DNA of 64,000 bases from Kuafuiihalomonas sp050331295 (lineage in GTDB: Bacteria > Myxococcota > Kuafuiibacteriia > Kuafuiibacteriales > Kuafuiibacteriaceae): contig JBHJGZ010000011.1 in assembly GCA_050331295.1 (NCBI GenBank), positions 1 through 64,000 of the forward strand, read 5' to 3'. The position numbers and the translations under genes were made by a program. The notes under the pieces were generated by a model. The model was not told where the DNA came from. It saw nothing but the letters and a program-made list of their open reading frames with translations, and did not search any database. Shown here one piece after another: positions 9,838 to 18,694 of this stretch. How positions within the stretch are numbered: the first letter of the stretch is position 1; each line of letters begins with the position of its first letter.

Positions 9838-10340
9838 TGAAACTCGGCAAGACGACACTCTGCGCTCTGATGCTTCCTGCCTTCTTGGCCTCCGCATGCG
9901 GAGGAGAAGGATCGCAAGAATGCGGTGACACCGGAGGTGCAAACTTCCTGGACGGCTCCTTCTGTGACAGCATTCTCGGCTTCGAAGAAGTCGAGATCGA
10001 TTTCAACGGCTCCTTCCTTCGAGTCCAGTACGGCGTACCCACCGCCGAGGACCCGACGCAGGTCGCCGCGTTCCTGGAGATCGCCATCATCGGAACCAAC
10101 GTCGTGATCGAGGAGGGGCGGACCTACGGGCCGAGCTTCTTGACCGTTCGGCGTCGCGCCTCGGAAGGGGCCAATCTGACCCCGGTCCCCATCGGCTCGG
10201 AGAGCATGGGGGTCACGTTGGAGCGCTTTTCCGGCGTGGGTGAAGTCGCTGAAGGTAGCTTCGCGTTCCTGGTGGAAGGAAACACCCAACGGACGCTCAC
10301 CGGTGAGTTCGAGGCCACCGTCGAGCCGCTGACGCCCTGA
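9837..10340 (+). CDS. small predicted lipoprotein, last gene of the Glt/Nfs-like operon
   Basis: 167 residues. The signal peptide ends in L-A-S-A-C, and the mature part is a short domain rich in beta strands with two further cysteines near the N-terminus. The ATG overlaps the previous stop (TGATG), so it is translationally coupled to the propeller lipoprotein. I do not recognise the family. It faces a convergent lipoprotein gene 22 bases downstream. Confidence 0.6.
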   Translation: MKLGKTTLCALMLPAFLASACGGEGSQECGDTGGANFLDGSFCDSILGFEEVEIDFNGSFLRVQYGVPTAEDPTQVAAFLEIAIIGTNVVIEEGRTYGPSFLTVRRRASEGANLTPVPIGSESMGVTLERFSGVGEVAEGSFAFLVEGNTQRTLTGEFEATVEPLTP

Positions 10341-10362
10341 TTCCCGGACGACGCGCGCTCGC

Positions 10363-10869
10363 CTACCGCTGCCCTCCCCCGGCCGCCTCCACCTCCGCTC
10401 GGATCAAGACCTCGGTGGTGGAGTCCGAAAAGATCTCGACCAGATGCTCGCCCGAAAAGAAGACTTGCTGGGTGACGATCAGGGTCTGGTCTTCCCCCGC
10501 CAGCCGAAAGATGTCCGCGGTGGGCGGGACCCACTCGTAGGTCTCGAAACACCCCGGCTCGTTGACCAACACCTGGGTCTCTAGACCGATCGCGCGAGCG
10601 TTTCGAAAGAACATGCCGATCCGGATCTCGGCTTCCGCCGGCGCCGGAACGATGAAGTTCACCGAGCCCGGAAAATTCGTCTCGATGTAGCGGTCTCCAC
10701 CTAATCGACAGCCGGCCGTGACGCTGCACGCAGGAATCGTGTCGAAGCAGTCGTCCAGTCTTCGTCCGTCGACGAAGGTGCCTTCGGCTCCAAATCCACA
10801 GCCTCCCAAGACTCCGAGGCTAGCAAGAGGGAGGATCCAGTCCTTGATGAGCGCGAGTCGACTTCTCAT
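10363..10869 (-). CDS. predicted lipoprotein of unknown function
   Basis: 168 residues. Starting at the ATG at 10869 gives a classic lipoprotein signal ending L-G-G-C; the TTG further upstream at 10890 would add seven residues before it. The mature domain is about 145 residues, with several cysteines (C-F-D-T-I-P-A-C and others) likely to form disulfides, and alternating strands. It forms a minus-strand pair with the next lipoprotein gene, 29 bases away. No family was recognised. Confidence 0.6.
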   Translation of the reverse strand: MRSRLALIKDWILPLASLGVLGGCGFGAEGTFVDGRRLDDCFDTIPACSVTAGCRLGGDRYIETNFPGSVNFIVPAPAEAEIRIGMFFRNARAIGLETQVLVNEPGCFETYEWVPPTADIFRLAGEDQTLIVTQQVFFSGEHLVEIFSDSTTEVLIRAEVEAAGGGQR

Positions 10870-10898
10870 TTGCGTGTGCTCCCCGGCCAAGCTCGCCG

Positions 10899-11810
10899 TC
10901 AGCTACCTCGGACCACGGTAAAGGTCACTTGCGATTCGAGACTCACATCCAGCTCGGCGTCACTTCCGATCTCGGTACGCTCAGCGCGGATGCGAGATAC
11001 ATTGACGGTGAATGTCAGGGCGTTGAGGTCGCTCACGAGAAAACTCGCCGCGCTAGCGGGTACGTCATAACAGCCTGTGTCGGGTACCACGCACCGGATC
11101 TGACCGCCCAAGGTCCGATCGCCGGGCTCACGATCCGGCAAGATCGTGAGGAGTACGGCGTCTCCATCTCCCGATTGGTCCCATTCCAAACGAAAGCCGG
11201 CCGGTAGCAGTTCGAACAGACCGTCCGTTCTCGGTGCGATCAGGTCCAAAGGCGTCGCGGCTGGAATCGACACGTCGAAGGCTCCGAACTGACTCGATGA
11301 GTCACTCTGAACCCGGACTTCACGCCCCACCATGGGGACGAAAGCCCCCACCTCCACCAACCTGTACAACGATTGCTCGTCCGGCATCACATCGAAGAGT
11401 CCTTCTCCGAGGTCGAACGAGAGTGCACCCACATCGAAGACTTCGGTTACGGCGGGCTCGCCGACGCCCACCACACCCTCACACAATGAACTGAGCTGCA
11501 GCGCCGGATCGTCGGTGCCAGTGGATGTGACGGTACGAAAAGCGGCCTGAAGGCGACCCTGTTGCGCGAATGCGGGGGGCGCGATTCCCGTTGCAGGGTC
11601 GATCACACGACGCTGTGTATCCCGAACGAGTATTGTCCCTTTCAACGGGGCCAGCGACGATTCAAGCACTTCGGGGGGCTCGGTGGGACTGCAGCGGGAA
11701 GCAGAGGTCCCACTCGTTGACGCATCGTTACCGCAAGCCCAAGCGCTCACCACGACCGAAGCCAGACAGAAAACCGACACTCGGGGTCCGTCCGACCCGT
11801 GCGCTAACAT
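10899..11810 (-). CDS. predicted lipoprotein of unknown function
   Basis: 303 residues. The N-terminal signal ends A-W-A-C, and a Ser/Thr-rich tether follows. The remainder looks like two or three beta-sandwich modules with scattered cysteines (for example C-V-V-P-D-T-G-C). The C-terminal half resembles the neighbouring 10363-10869 protein in its general pattern (strand, Cys pair, D-x-x-x-F-T-V strands). It is divergent from the coiled-coil lipoprotein at 11852 across 41 bases. Function unknown. Confidence 0.55.
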   Translation of the reverse strand: MLAHGSDGPRVSVFCLASVVVSAWACGNDASTSGTSASRCSPTEPPEVLESSLAPLKGTILVRDTQRRVIDPATGIAPPAFAQQGRLQAAFRTVTSTGTDDPALQLSSLCEGVVGVGEPAVTEVFDVGALSFDLGEGLFDVMPDEQSLYRLVEVGAFVPMVGREVRVQSDSSSQFGAFDVSIPAATPLDLIAPRTDGLFELLPAGFRLEWDQSGDGDAVLLTILPDREPGDRTLGGQIRCVVPDTGCYDVPASAASFLVSDLNALTFTVNVSRIRAERTEIGSDAELDVSLESQVTFTVVRGS

Positions 11811-11851
11811 GCCGGCGATGATAGCCTGCCCCAGTCATGTCCGGAAGGCTG

Positions 11852-12520
11852 ATGAAAGCTCGTAAGCGTACTGATTCAGCGTGCTTGTGGGTCGTTGTAG
11901 GCGCCTTCGCGCTCGCAGCGTGCGCATCGGCTCCCTCTCGGCGCGTGAACGGTAAGGTCCTCGAAAAGCTCACCATCGAGAATCGTCTTCTGCTGTTCGA
12001 CGCCGAGAACGAGCTCAACATCGCCGTCGATGCCCGCTACCAGGTCGTCGATGAAATCGACGCCATCAAGGACGACATCGAACGCGCGCGGGACAAGCTC
12101 GATACTGCAAAGCGGGACCAAAAGACCTTCTCCTCTCGCAAGAACTCGGAGCAAAGCCGGATCGCAGCCTTTCGGGTGGCCGCGCAGAAGAGTCGAATCA
12201 AATACCTCGAAGCGCGTCTCGAATGGGCACGCGAGCGTCTCGATGTCGAAGACCGAAGGCTCATCGTAGCGCAAGCGAAGTTCGAGTTGGCGAAGGCGCG
12301 CCTGGTCAAGAAGAACAACGTGCCCGGAGCATCGAAGATCAAGATCGAGGACTTTGAAAAGCAGGTCGCAAAGTACGAGTCGCAAGTAGACGACGCGGAC
12401 CAGGACGTGGAGCGTGCACTCACGCAGCTCACTCGGGAAGAAGAGGCTTGGATAGCGGCGACCCAACAACTTCAGGAGGCCACCGGCGGAGCCCTGGGTT
12501 CGCGCTGGCTCGACGACTGA
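11852..12520 (+). CDS. coiled-coil lipoprotein
   Basis: About 222 residues with a lipobox L-A-A-C. After residue 40 it is almost entirely charged helix with heptad-like spacing (long Glu/Lys/Arg/Gln runs), so an extended coiled coil on a membrane is predicted. The ATG at 11852 is preferred over 11837 because a GGAAGG motif lies just before it. Its stop overlaps the possible ATG at 12520 of the next gene, and the two are probably co-transcribed. The topology resembles that of envelope spacer proteins, but no family was recognised. Confidence 0.6.
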   Translation: MKARKRTDSACLWVVVGAFALAACASAPSRRVNGKVLEKLTIENRLLLFDAENELNIAVDARYQVVDEIDAIKDDIERARDKLDTAKRDQKTFSSRKNSEQSRIAAFRVAAQKSRIKYLEARLEWARERLDVEDRRLIVAQAKFELAKARLVKKNNVPGASKIKIEDFEKQVAKYESQVDDADQDVERALTQLTREEEAWIAATQQLQEATGGALGSRWLDD

Positions 12521-12609
12521 TGAACGCGAACCTCCGATGGCGAGTCCGAGAGCACTCGCGTTGTTCGAAAGTTGGCTCGGAGAAAAACACATCCTGCCTG
12601 GCGGGCGGC

Positions 12610-14610
12610 ATGAGGATATTGGTCCTCGGCCTCCTATCCTTCATGCTCTTGCTCCCCGGATCCGGCTGGGCCCAATCGGTGGAGCCCGAAGAACCCTTCA
12701 TCGATGACGAATCCTACAAACCGGATTTCGACACCGATGCTCTGCAAAAAGAAAAGGATCAGCTGCAAGCGAAGCTTCGCGAGAACCCCAGCGATGCAGA
12801 TGCGAAGCGCCGACTCTCCGCGGTGTTGTTTCATCTTGGGGAGCCCGAGAAGTCTCTCATGCTTCTCAATCAACTCTCGGCCGCAGACCGGACCGATGGC
12901 GAGAGCCTCTACATGCTGGCAGCACTCCATGAGCTGTTGGGTAAAGACGAGGCGGCCATCAAGACTTATGAAAAGGCTTTGCGCGCGGATCCGGAGAACG
13001 CGATCCTGGCCATGGATCTCGGCCTCGCCTATCGAAGGTCCGGTCGCATCCAGGACGCCATCGACATGTATGACCGAGCCATCGCCCTGCAACCGGACTT
13101 CGCGGTCGCGTACTTCAATCGCGGCGAAGCGCGTGAACGACTGGAGCAGGAGGAGGAAGCACTCGACGATTACCTGAAAGCAGTCGAGCTGGAAGCCGAT
13201 TACGCGCGACCCCACGTCGCTTTGGGCAAGATGTACGCGAATCTCGGCCTGAACAACAAGGCGCAGAGATCGCTCTCACGGGCGCTTCGAATCGATCCGG
13301 CGGAGCCTGATGCACACTACAACCTCGGCGTCCTGTACTTCCGTCAACGTCGCTACAGAGACGCAGTGGCCGAATACCGAGCTGCGATCGACTCGCGACC
13401 CAAGTACGCCAAAGCCCACAACAACCTGGGCGTGGCCTTGGACCGCATCGGGGACCGGGCTGCGGCCATCGAAGCGTTTCAAGCCGCGATCAACCTTCGC
13501 CCGTCCTATGTCGACGCCATCTTCAATCTGGGTCTCGCCTACTTTCGAAGCGGTGAGCTGCAGGAGGCAGGTGTACAATTCGAAACCGTTCTCGCCCTCC
13601 GACCTGACCTTCCGGAGGCGCAGTTCCATTTGGGCGAGGTGTACTACCAGCGCGGACAGACATACCGAGCCGTAGACCTTTACAAGAAGGCCTTGTACAA
13701 CCGGCCTCAGGACGCCAAGACCTATCGTCGCATGGCCCAGGCGTATCTCGACCAAGGCCAGCCGGACAAAGCCATCACCTATCTTTTGAAGCTGAAGGAG
13801 CTGGCGCCCGACGATGCCAAGGCCAGGGAAGCGCTCGGCATGGCCTACGCCGCGCTCCAAACGTTCGACGGCTACGAAAAGGCGGTCGAGGAACTGGAAC
13901 AGGCTCAGCAACTCGACCCCGAATCGGCCCACATTTTGGTCTCTCTCGCCGAGGTTCACTACGAACGACGAAAGGGCACCCAGGCCGAAGCCGCGCTCCG
14001 CGACGCCTTGAAGCTCGAGCCGGGTCACCGCCAGGCGACCCTTCTCCTCGGGCGGCTGCTCGAAGCCGAAGGAGCCTATGATGATGCCGGGACGTTGTAC
14101 GAGCAGTGCCTTCAACGTCATCCCACCTTCGCCTTGGCCCACTTCCGACTCGCCAAAGTGGCTCAAGCCGAAGGCAATCGGACGGCCGAGATGAGCCATT
14201 ATCGCAAGGCTCTCGCACTCAATCCCAGTTTGGTGGAAGCTCGAGCCGAGCTCGGAGGCCTTCTTCTGCAGCAGGGGGAATTCGCAGCCGCCCTGGAACA
14301 GTTGGACCGAGCGGTCGAGTCGGACGAGACCTTCGCTCCCGCCCACATCTATCGAGCTGGTGCCCTGGCCAAGCTCGAGCGGTACGACGATGCGCGACGC
14401 TCCGCCGAGCAAGCCACGCGGTACGACCCGAAGTCGTCGAGAGCGTTCGCCTTACTGGGCTCCATCGAACGTGCGTTGGAAAACCTTCCAGCCGCCAAAG
14501 TCGCTTACGAGCGCGCCCTCACCTTGGACCCGAAGAACAGTGACCTCGCTTTCAAGGTACAGGATCTTCAGAAGGCGCTGGCCCAAACCACGCCGGCCCG
14601 CACCAACTGA
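12610..14610 (+). CDS. exported TPR-repeat protein
   Basis: 666 residues from the ATG at 12610, which gives a clean signal peptide (about 20 residues ending G-W-A-Q). The frame is open back to 12448, with an ATG at 12520 overlapping the previous stop. From residue about 50 to the end there are some sixteen consecutive 34-residue TPR units with typical A-x-x-x-L-G-x-x-Y and P-x-x-A-x-A patterns. It is probably a periplasmic scaffold. Coupling to the coiled-coil lipoprotein suggests a joint envelope role; the partner is unknown. Confidence 0.75.
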   Translation: MRILVLGLLSFMLLLPGSGWAQSVEPEEPFIDDESYKPDFDTDALQKEKDQLQAKLRENPSDADAKRRLSAVLFHLGEPEKSLMLLNQLSAADRTDGESLYMLAALHELLGKDEAAIKTYEKALRADPENAILAMDLGLAYRRSGRIQDAIDMYDRAIALQPDFAVAYFNRGEARERLEQEEEALDDYLKAVELEADYARPHVALGKMYANLGLNNKAQRSLSRALRIDPAEPDAHYNLGVLYFRQRRYRDAVAEYRAAIDSRPKYAKAHNNLGVALDRIGDRAAAIEAFQAAINLRPSYVDAIFNLGLAYFRSGELQEAGVQFETVLALRPDLPEAQFHLGEVYYQRGQTYRAVDLYKKALYNRPQDAKTYRRMAQAYLDQGQPDKAITYLLKLKELAPDDAKAREALGMAYAALQTFDGYEKAVEELEQAQQLDPESAHILVSLAEVHYERRKGTQAEAALRDALKLEPGHRQATLLLGRLLEAEGAYDDAGTLYEQCLQRHPTFALAHFRLAKVAQAEGNRTAEMSHYRKALALNPSLVEARAELGGLLLQQGEFAAALEQLDRAVESDETFAPAHIYRAGALAKLERYDDARRSAEQATRYDPKSSRAFALLGSIERALENLPAAKVAYERALTLDPKNSDLAFKVQDLQKALAQTTPARTN

Positions 14611-14665
14611 GCGTAGCGCACCGGCCCAGACCGCGACGGACCAAACCGGCCATCGACGGAACCGC

Positions 14666-16576
14666 TCAGGGCTCGACGAAGACGAAATCCTGCTCGCGAA
14701 GCTCGAGTATGGGCGTGGGCGGGTCCCGAAAATCCGGCTCGATGTATTGAACCCGGATCGTGGTCGCTTTGAACAGACCGAGACCTTCGAGGTTGGTTTG
14801 AGGCACCTGGCCGAAGTACACATCGATGTTGTTGAAGCCTGGACCGAAACCCTGATCCAAAGTCTCGACCAAGGTGATGTTGGAGATTCGGACGTCGTAG
14901 CATTGCCTGCGGTCTTCGGTGGGGCCGAGGTCGGTCACTCGATAGCGGTAGGACAGTTCGGAACGAATCCGAGCATCGTTTGACAGCGGGTCGGAGTGAT
15001 TTCGAATCTCCGTCCCATTGTTGGCCCCGTCGATATCGATGTCGTCCAATCCGTCCCGGAACAGCGCGTTGGTGCCGGCCTGAAACTCCACGTTGTCGGG
15101 GAACCCATCGGCGTCGGAGTCGAACAAGGTCGGATCAGTGGAAAGCAAATCCTCCTCACAGTCCTGAAGCCCATCGCCGTCCCGGTCGATGGATGGATCG
15201 ACGCAAGTCGGTACGGTGTCCACGATCAGTGGGTCGAAGTTCAACGGACGAAAGAGAAGCTCGAGCTTGTCGTTGTAGAAATCGCGATCACTATCGATGA
15301 CCAAAGGGTCCAGCCCTAGCTGGATCTCCTCCTCGTCGCCCAAACCATCTCCGTCCGAGTCGATGATGAGGCCGGTTTCCGATGGGATCACGTTCCGGTT
15401 CGTCACGATGAACTCCTTCAGGACGAAGCGCTCTTGGGTACTTCGAAAATCGATATCCCTCAGCTGAATGGCGTCCGAGGTACGGAATCTGAGCAGCTGC
15501 CCTCCCGTGATGAGGGAAAGCTGACTTCCGATCTGGTCGGTTCGGCACTGTGAACGGCAGGAAGACTCACACCCATCCTCTCCCTGGCAATCGTATGGAT
15601 AATCGCGGTCGGTACAGTCGAGGTCCTCGCCGTCTCCGTCGTTGTCAACGCCATCGAAGCAATCGAGTTCGGTTCGGGCGCAGTAGTTGATCGCCGTCCC
15701 GTCCGACGCATCCACGGTCGCGCAGACCGGGCGATTCGGATCCAGGACACAGTCGGCATCGGAAGCACAGGTCTCGATGCATCGTCCCGTCAGTCGATTT
15801 CCGCCGACCTGAACGCAGCTCAAGCCACCCGCGCACGCTGGCGTATCCGGATCACATGTCACCCCTTCGACCACCGCCGGCTCCACGAACGCGGTGTGGA
15901 AGTTGAATTCTGCGGCGCCGAGCTCGAAGAGCTGGTCGCGCATTTCTTTGACCAACTCATCGAGCAGCGCGATTTCACAGATATCGTTGGAAAGCTCGAC
16001 GCGGTCTTCGCAGCGCTCGGGCAAGATGGCGGGCGATGGAGAGCCGCTGGTCACGTGGACCATCACATACTTCGTCCGAGACAAGGGACCTCGTTCGGCT
16101 TGAAAGGCATCGCCGGTGATCAAGCTTCGAGCGAGGGAAAAGGCGGCTTCGGTGTCTCGTCCTCCAGCACCGTTTCGAAGCTGAGAAAGGGCCGCTTCAA
16201 TCAGCGCATCGTCGCGGCTGAATCCAGTGCTTCCGAGATCCAGCGGTACCTGAATCAATGACTCCGGGCGGTCGTCGTATCGAATGATGGCCACTTCGAC
16301 ATTGGGAATCGGAAGGTTGTTGTTGATGATGTCCTCGACCGCATTGACGTGCTCTCCGTTCGGAGCCGCCTCGCGCATGATCGAGGAGCTATCCACGACG
16401 AAGAGGATCTTGACCGGAAACCGGCGAGTTGCCGGGTCGTCGGTGCAAAGCACGCCGTCCAAGATCAGCTTGTTCGGAAGAAATGGCTCCTGGCCGAGGA
16501 GTCCGATCAGATTGGACTCCGTGCAGCTCCACCCGGTTGCTGCAAGAAGCGCGGTCGCAAACAAACACCTGCGCAC
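14666..16576 (-). CDS. VWA-domain lipoprotein with thrombospondin-3-like Ca2+ repeats
   Basis: 636 residues with a putative lipoprotein signal (Cys18), a von Willebrand factor A-like domain from about residue 54, a Cys-rich segment (about 235-345), and several D-x-D-x-D-G calcium-binding repeats (about 400-545) of thrombospondin type 3. The metal motif of the VWA domain reads D62-S-S-S-I instead of the canonical D-x-S-x-S, so the second serine is replaced by Ile and metal-dependent ligand binding may be altered. Such lipoproteins are common on myxobacterial surfaces, but the ligand is unknown. It is divergent from the next gene across 174 bases. Confidence 0.7.
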   Translation of the reverse strand: MRRCLFATALLAATGWSCTESNLIGLLGQEPFLPNKLILDGVLCTDDPATRRFPVKILFVVDSSSIMREAAPNGEHVNAVEDIINNNLPIPNVEVAIIRYDDRPESLIQVPLDLGSTGFSRDDALIEAALSQLRNGAGGRDTEAAFSLARSLITGDAFQAERGPLSRTKYVMVHVTSGSPSPAILPERCEDRVELSNDICEIALLDELVKEMRDQLFELGAAEFNFHTAFVEPAVVEGVTCDPDTPACAGGLSCVQVGGNRLTGRCIETCASDADCVLDPNRPVCATVDASDGTAINYCARTELDCFDGVDNDGDGEDLDCTDRDYPYDCQGEDGCESSCRSQCRTDQIGSQLSLITGGQLLRFRTSDAIQLRDIDFRSTQERFVLKEFIVTNRNVIPSETGLIIDSDGDGLGDEEEIQLGLDPLVIDSDRDFYNDKLELLFRPLNFDPLIVDTVPTCVDPSIDRDGDGLQDCEEDLLSTDPTLFDSDADGFPDNVEFQAGTNALFRDGLDDIDIDGANNGTEIRNHSDPLSNDARIRSELSYRYRVTDLGPTEDRRQCYDVRISNITLVETLDQGFGPGFNNIDVYFGQVPQTNLEGLGLFKATTIRVQYIEPDFRDPPTPILELREQDFVFVEP

Positions 16577-16750
16577 CCCCGAATGATAGTTGATTCACTT
16601 CCTGAGCCCCAACCCCATTGTTCAAGGTCAGAAAAGACTAACCAATGATGAGAGCCACTTCACACATGAGGTAGTCCGGAGTGTTCCGTGGGTCGATGTG
16701 GGCCGAAGACCGATCACAACCCACCTTCTTCGGAGGCGTTCGAATCATCT
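16577..16750. promoter_or_regulatory. divergent intergenic region
   Basis: The 174 bases between two outward-facing lipoprotein genes should hold both promoters. No convincing -35/-10 pair or operator could be picked out by eye. Confidence 0.3.
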
Positions 16751-17890
16751 ATGATGCCGTCCATGACGAAGCCCTCCCGCGTCGCGGGCCTATCAGCGGT
16801 GCTGGCTTTGGTGGCGTGTGGCGGCGGTGGCGATGCGGATGAAGTGACCGACGTCCTCGACGAGGAGATCATCGTTTGGTCCGTCGAACCCGTCCCTCTG
16901 AATACTCAATATCTTTCCGTCTGGGGTCGCGCCAACGACGATGTTTGGGCGGTGGGATGGGACGGAGGGATCGTCCACTACGATGGCGTCGAATGGACTC
17001 GAGAAGTGATCGTCACGACCTCGACCATCACCCCCACACTTCCCTTGACCTCGGTTTTCGGCGTCCCACTGCCGAACAACGTCGACGTCACCGACCCGAC
17101 TTTCATCCCACCACCCGTGTTCGCGGTTGGATGGGAGGGCACCATCTTGGAGCGGATGCCGGACGGAGTTTGGGTCGAAGCACCGAGAGCCGTCGGTACC
17201 TCCACACTGACTCAGGACCTCTTCGCCGTTCATATCCATGACGAGAACAGCGGATTGGCGGTCGGCGACCAAGGAACCATCTTCGTCTGGGATGGCGTGG
17301 AGTGGGACTATCGTCGTCTGCGGGTACCGGGCGCCTTTTCGGGCGAGATCATCGAACCCCGCGTCTCCCTGGCTGGCGTCTGGACCCCCAACGGCAACGA
17401 ATACACCATCGTGGGTTCTCGCGGGGCAGCCTTTCGTTCGTTCGGAATTGGCGACTCTTTCGTCGCGTTGGATACCCGAATCGAAGAGCCCCTGCGAGGA
17501 ATCTGGGGCACCGGGAACAACAACATCTTTGCGGTCGGGCTCCAGAGCACCATCCTCGAGCTTCAAGGCTCGGAGTGGAGGCGAATCACCAATCGCGGCG
17601 CCGACGACATCCCGGTCACCTTCCTGTTCGGAATCCATGGTCGCGGCGGAAACGACGTCTATATCGTGGGATGGCAGGGCGTAGCCGTTCGTTTCAACGG
17701 AGGACGATACGAGGTCGAGGACACCACCGTCGAAGCTGACTTGCGCGACGTGTGGACGGCGCCGATCGAACGGGTTCAGCTCACCGAGGACTTCGCCTAC
17801 GACCGGGACGTCGTATTTGCGGTAGGCGCCAACGGAACGATTCTTCGGCGCGAGCCGCCTCCACCCGAGCCGCCCGAGCCCCTGCCCTGA
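16751..17890 (+). CDS. lipoprotein with kelch/propeller-like repeats
   Basis: About 379 residues. The lipobox is L-V-A-C followed by four glycines. The mature part repeats the pattern V-W-x-x-x-x-x-D-V-W-A-V-G, then a strand ending in H-Y-D-G or similar, about six times, as in the propeller lipoproteins common in myxobacteria. It ends in a Pro/Glu tail. The start at 16751 follows a GGAGG at 16732-16736; ATGs at 16754 and 16763 are alternatives. No catalytic residues were identified, so surface binding is the likely role. Confidence 0.65.
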   Translation: MMPSMTKPSRVAGLSAVLALVACGGGGDADEVTDVLDEEIIVWSVEPVPLNTQYLSVWGRANDDVWAVGWDGGIVHYDGVEWTREVIVTTSTITPTLPLTSVFGVPLPNNVDVTDPTFIPPPVFAVGWEGTILERMPDGVWVEAPRAVGTSTLTQDLFAVHIHDENSGLAVGDQGTIFVWDGVEWDYRRLRVPGAFSGEIIEPRVSLAGVWTPNGNEYTIVGSRGAAFRSFGIGDSFVALDTRIEEPLRGIWGTGNNNIFAVGLQSTILELQGSEWRRITNRGADDIPVTFLFGIHGRGGNDVYIVGWQGVAVRFNGGRYEVEDTTVEADLRDVWTAPIERVQLTEDFAYDRDVVFAVGANGTILRREPPPPEPPEPLP

Positions 17891-18157
17891 AGCTCGACGC
17901 GGCCGGCTCCTTCGCCCTCCGCCCTTCCCGCCTTCGACCTGGCCGCTTTGATCCGAGTTCGAGGTGCTTCCCGACGGGGCGTGCCAGCGCCCAGAAACGA
18001 TGGGTCATCCCACATCTCATTACCCGATTCGATGCGCCTTCGGCGTCCAGGCCGATGAGGCCGGTGTGACAATGGCGTTTCTGTCTGTGGCACCGTTGCG
18101 CAACCGTCAAAACTTTGACTCTATAGTGCGGTGCGCCGATGCGCGCACGGTGAGTCC

Positions 18158-18688
18158 ATGGCCTACCCTCAGTGTCCACCCGGTTCGGAACAGGCGCGCA
18201 ACCAGGCCCTCAAGCTGGTGGAAGAGGCGAGGGCCATGCTGGCGTCGGGAGGCTGTGAGCGGGTCGCGAACCACCTCAAGCTCGCCTTGGCCTACGACCC
18301 GCATTGCACCGCGGCTCGAGAACTGCTGCAAACGGTGCCCGATTCTGGCCAACGGGTGCCGGAGAAGGCGCCCAAGAAGATGTCCCCGATTCAAAGGGCC
18401 AACGAAGCCGAGCGCGTGGGAGATATCCTGGGCAGCATTTCCATTCTCCAGGCCGGCCTGGACACCAAGTACCGAGGACTCTGCGCCCATCGCCTGGGCT
18501 GGATCGCCATCAAGCACCAGCACGATCTCGAGAGGGGCATCGGCTATTTTCGGATGGCCGTGGAAAGTGCACCCAGCAACCCGTCATTCAAGCAAAGCCT
18601 TCAAAAGGCGGAGAAACGTCGTGCCGCGGTGCGCCGATCGCAGGGGTGGCTCGGGCGTCTGTTCGGCCCTCGTACCGTCTCGAATTGA
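18158..18688 (+). CDS. small TPR-like protein next to the FHA-sigma54 activator
   Basis: 176 residues, without a signal peptide, so cytoplasmic. It has an N-terminal helical segment, a Pro/Lys linker and a second helical pair that reads like two TPR units. It ends seven bases from the convergent stop of the FHA-sigma54 regulator. No family was recognised. The upstream 267 bases hold no gene; TATAGT at 18122-18127 could be a -10 element, but no -35 fits well. Confidence 0.6.
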   Translation: MAYPQCPPGSEQARNQALKLVEEARAMLASGGCERVANHLKLALAYDPHCTAARELLQTVPDSGQRVPEKAPKKMSPIQRANEAERVGDILGSISILQAGLDTKYRGLCAHRLGWIAIKHQHDLERGIGYFRMAVESAPSNPSFKQSLQKAEKRRAAVRRSQGWLGRLFGPRTVSN

Positions 18689-18694
18689 GCCGGC

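Noticed and set aside
18086..18106. sigma54-like promoter word TGGCAC upstream of the small TPR-like gene
   Set aside because: The -12 part does not match and the spacing is off by one base.
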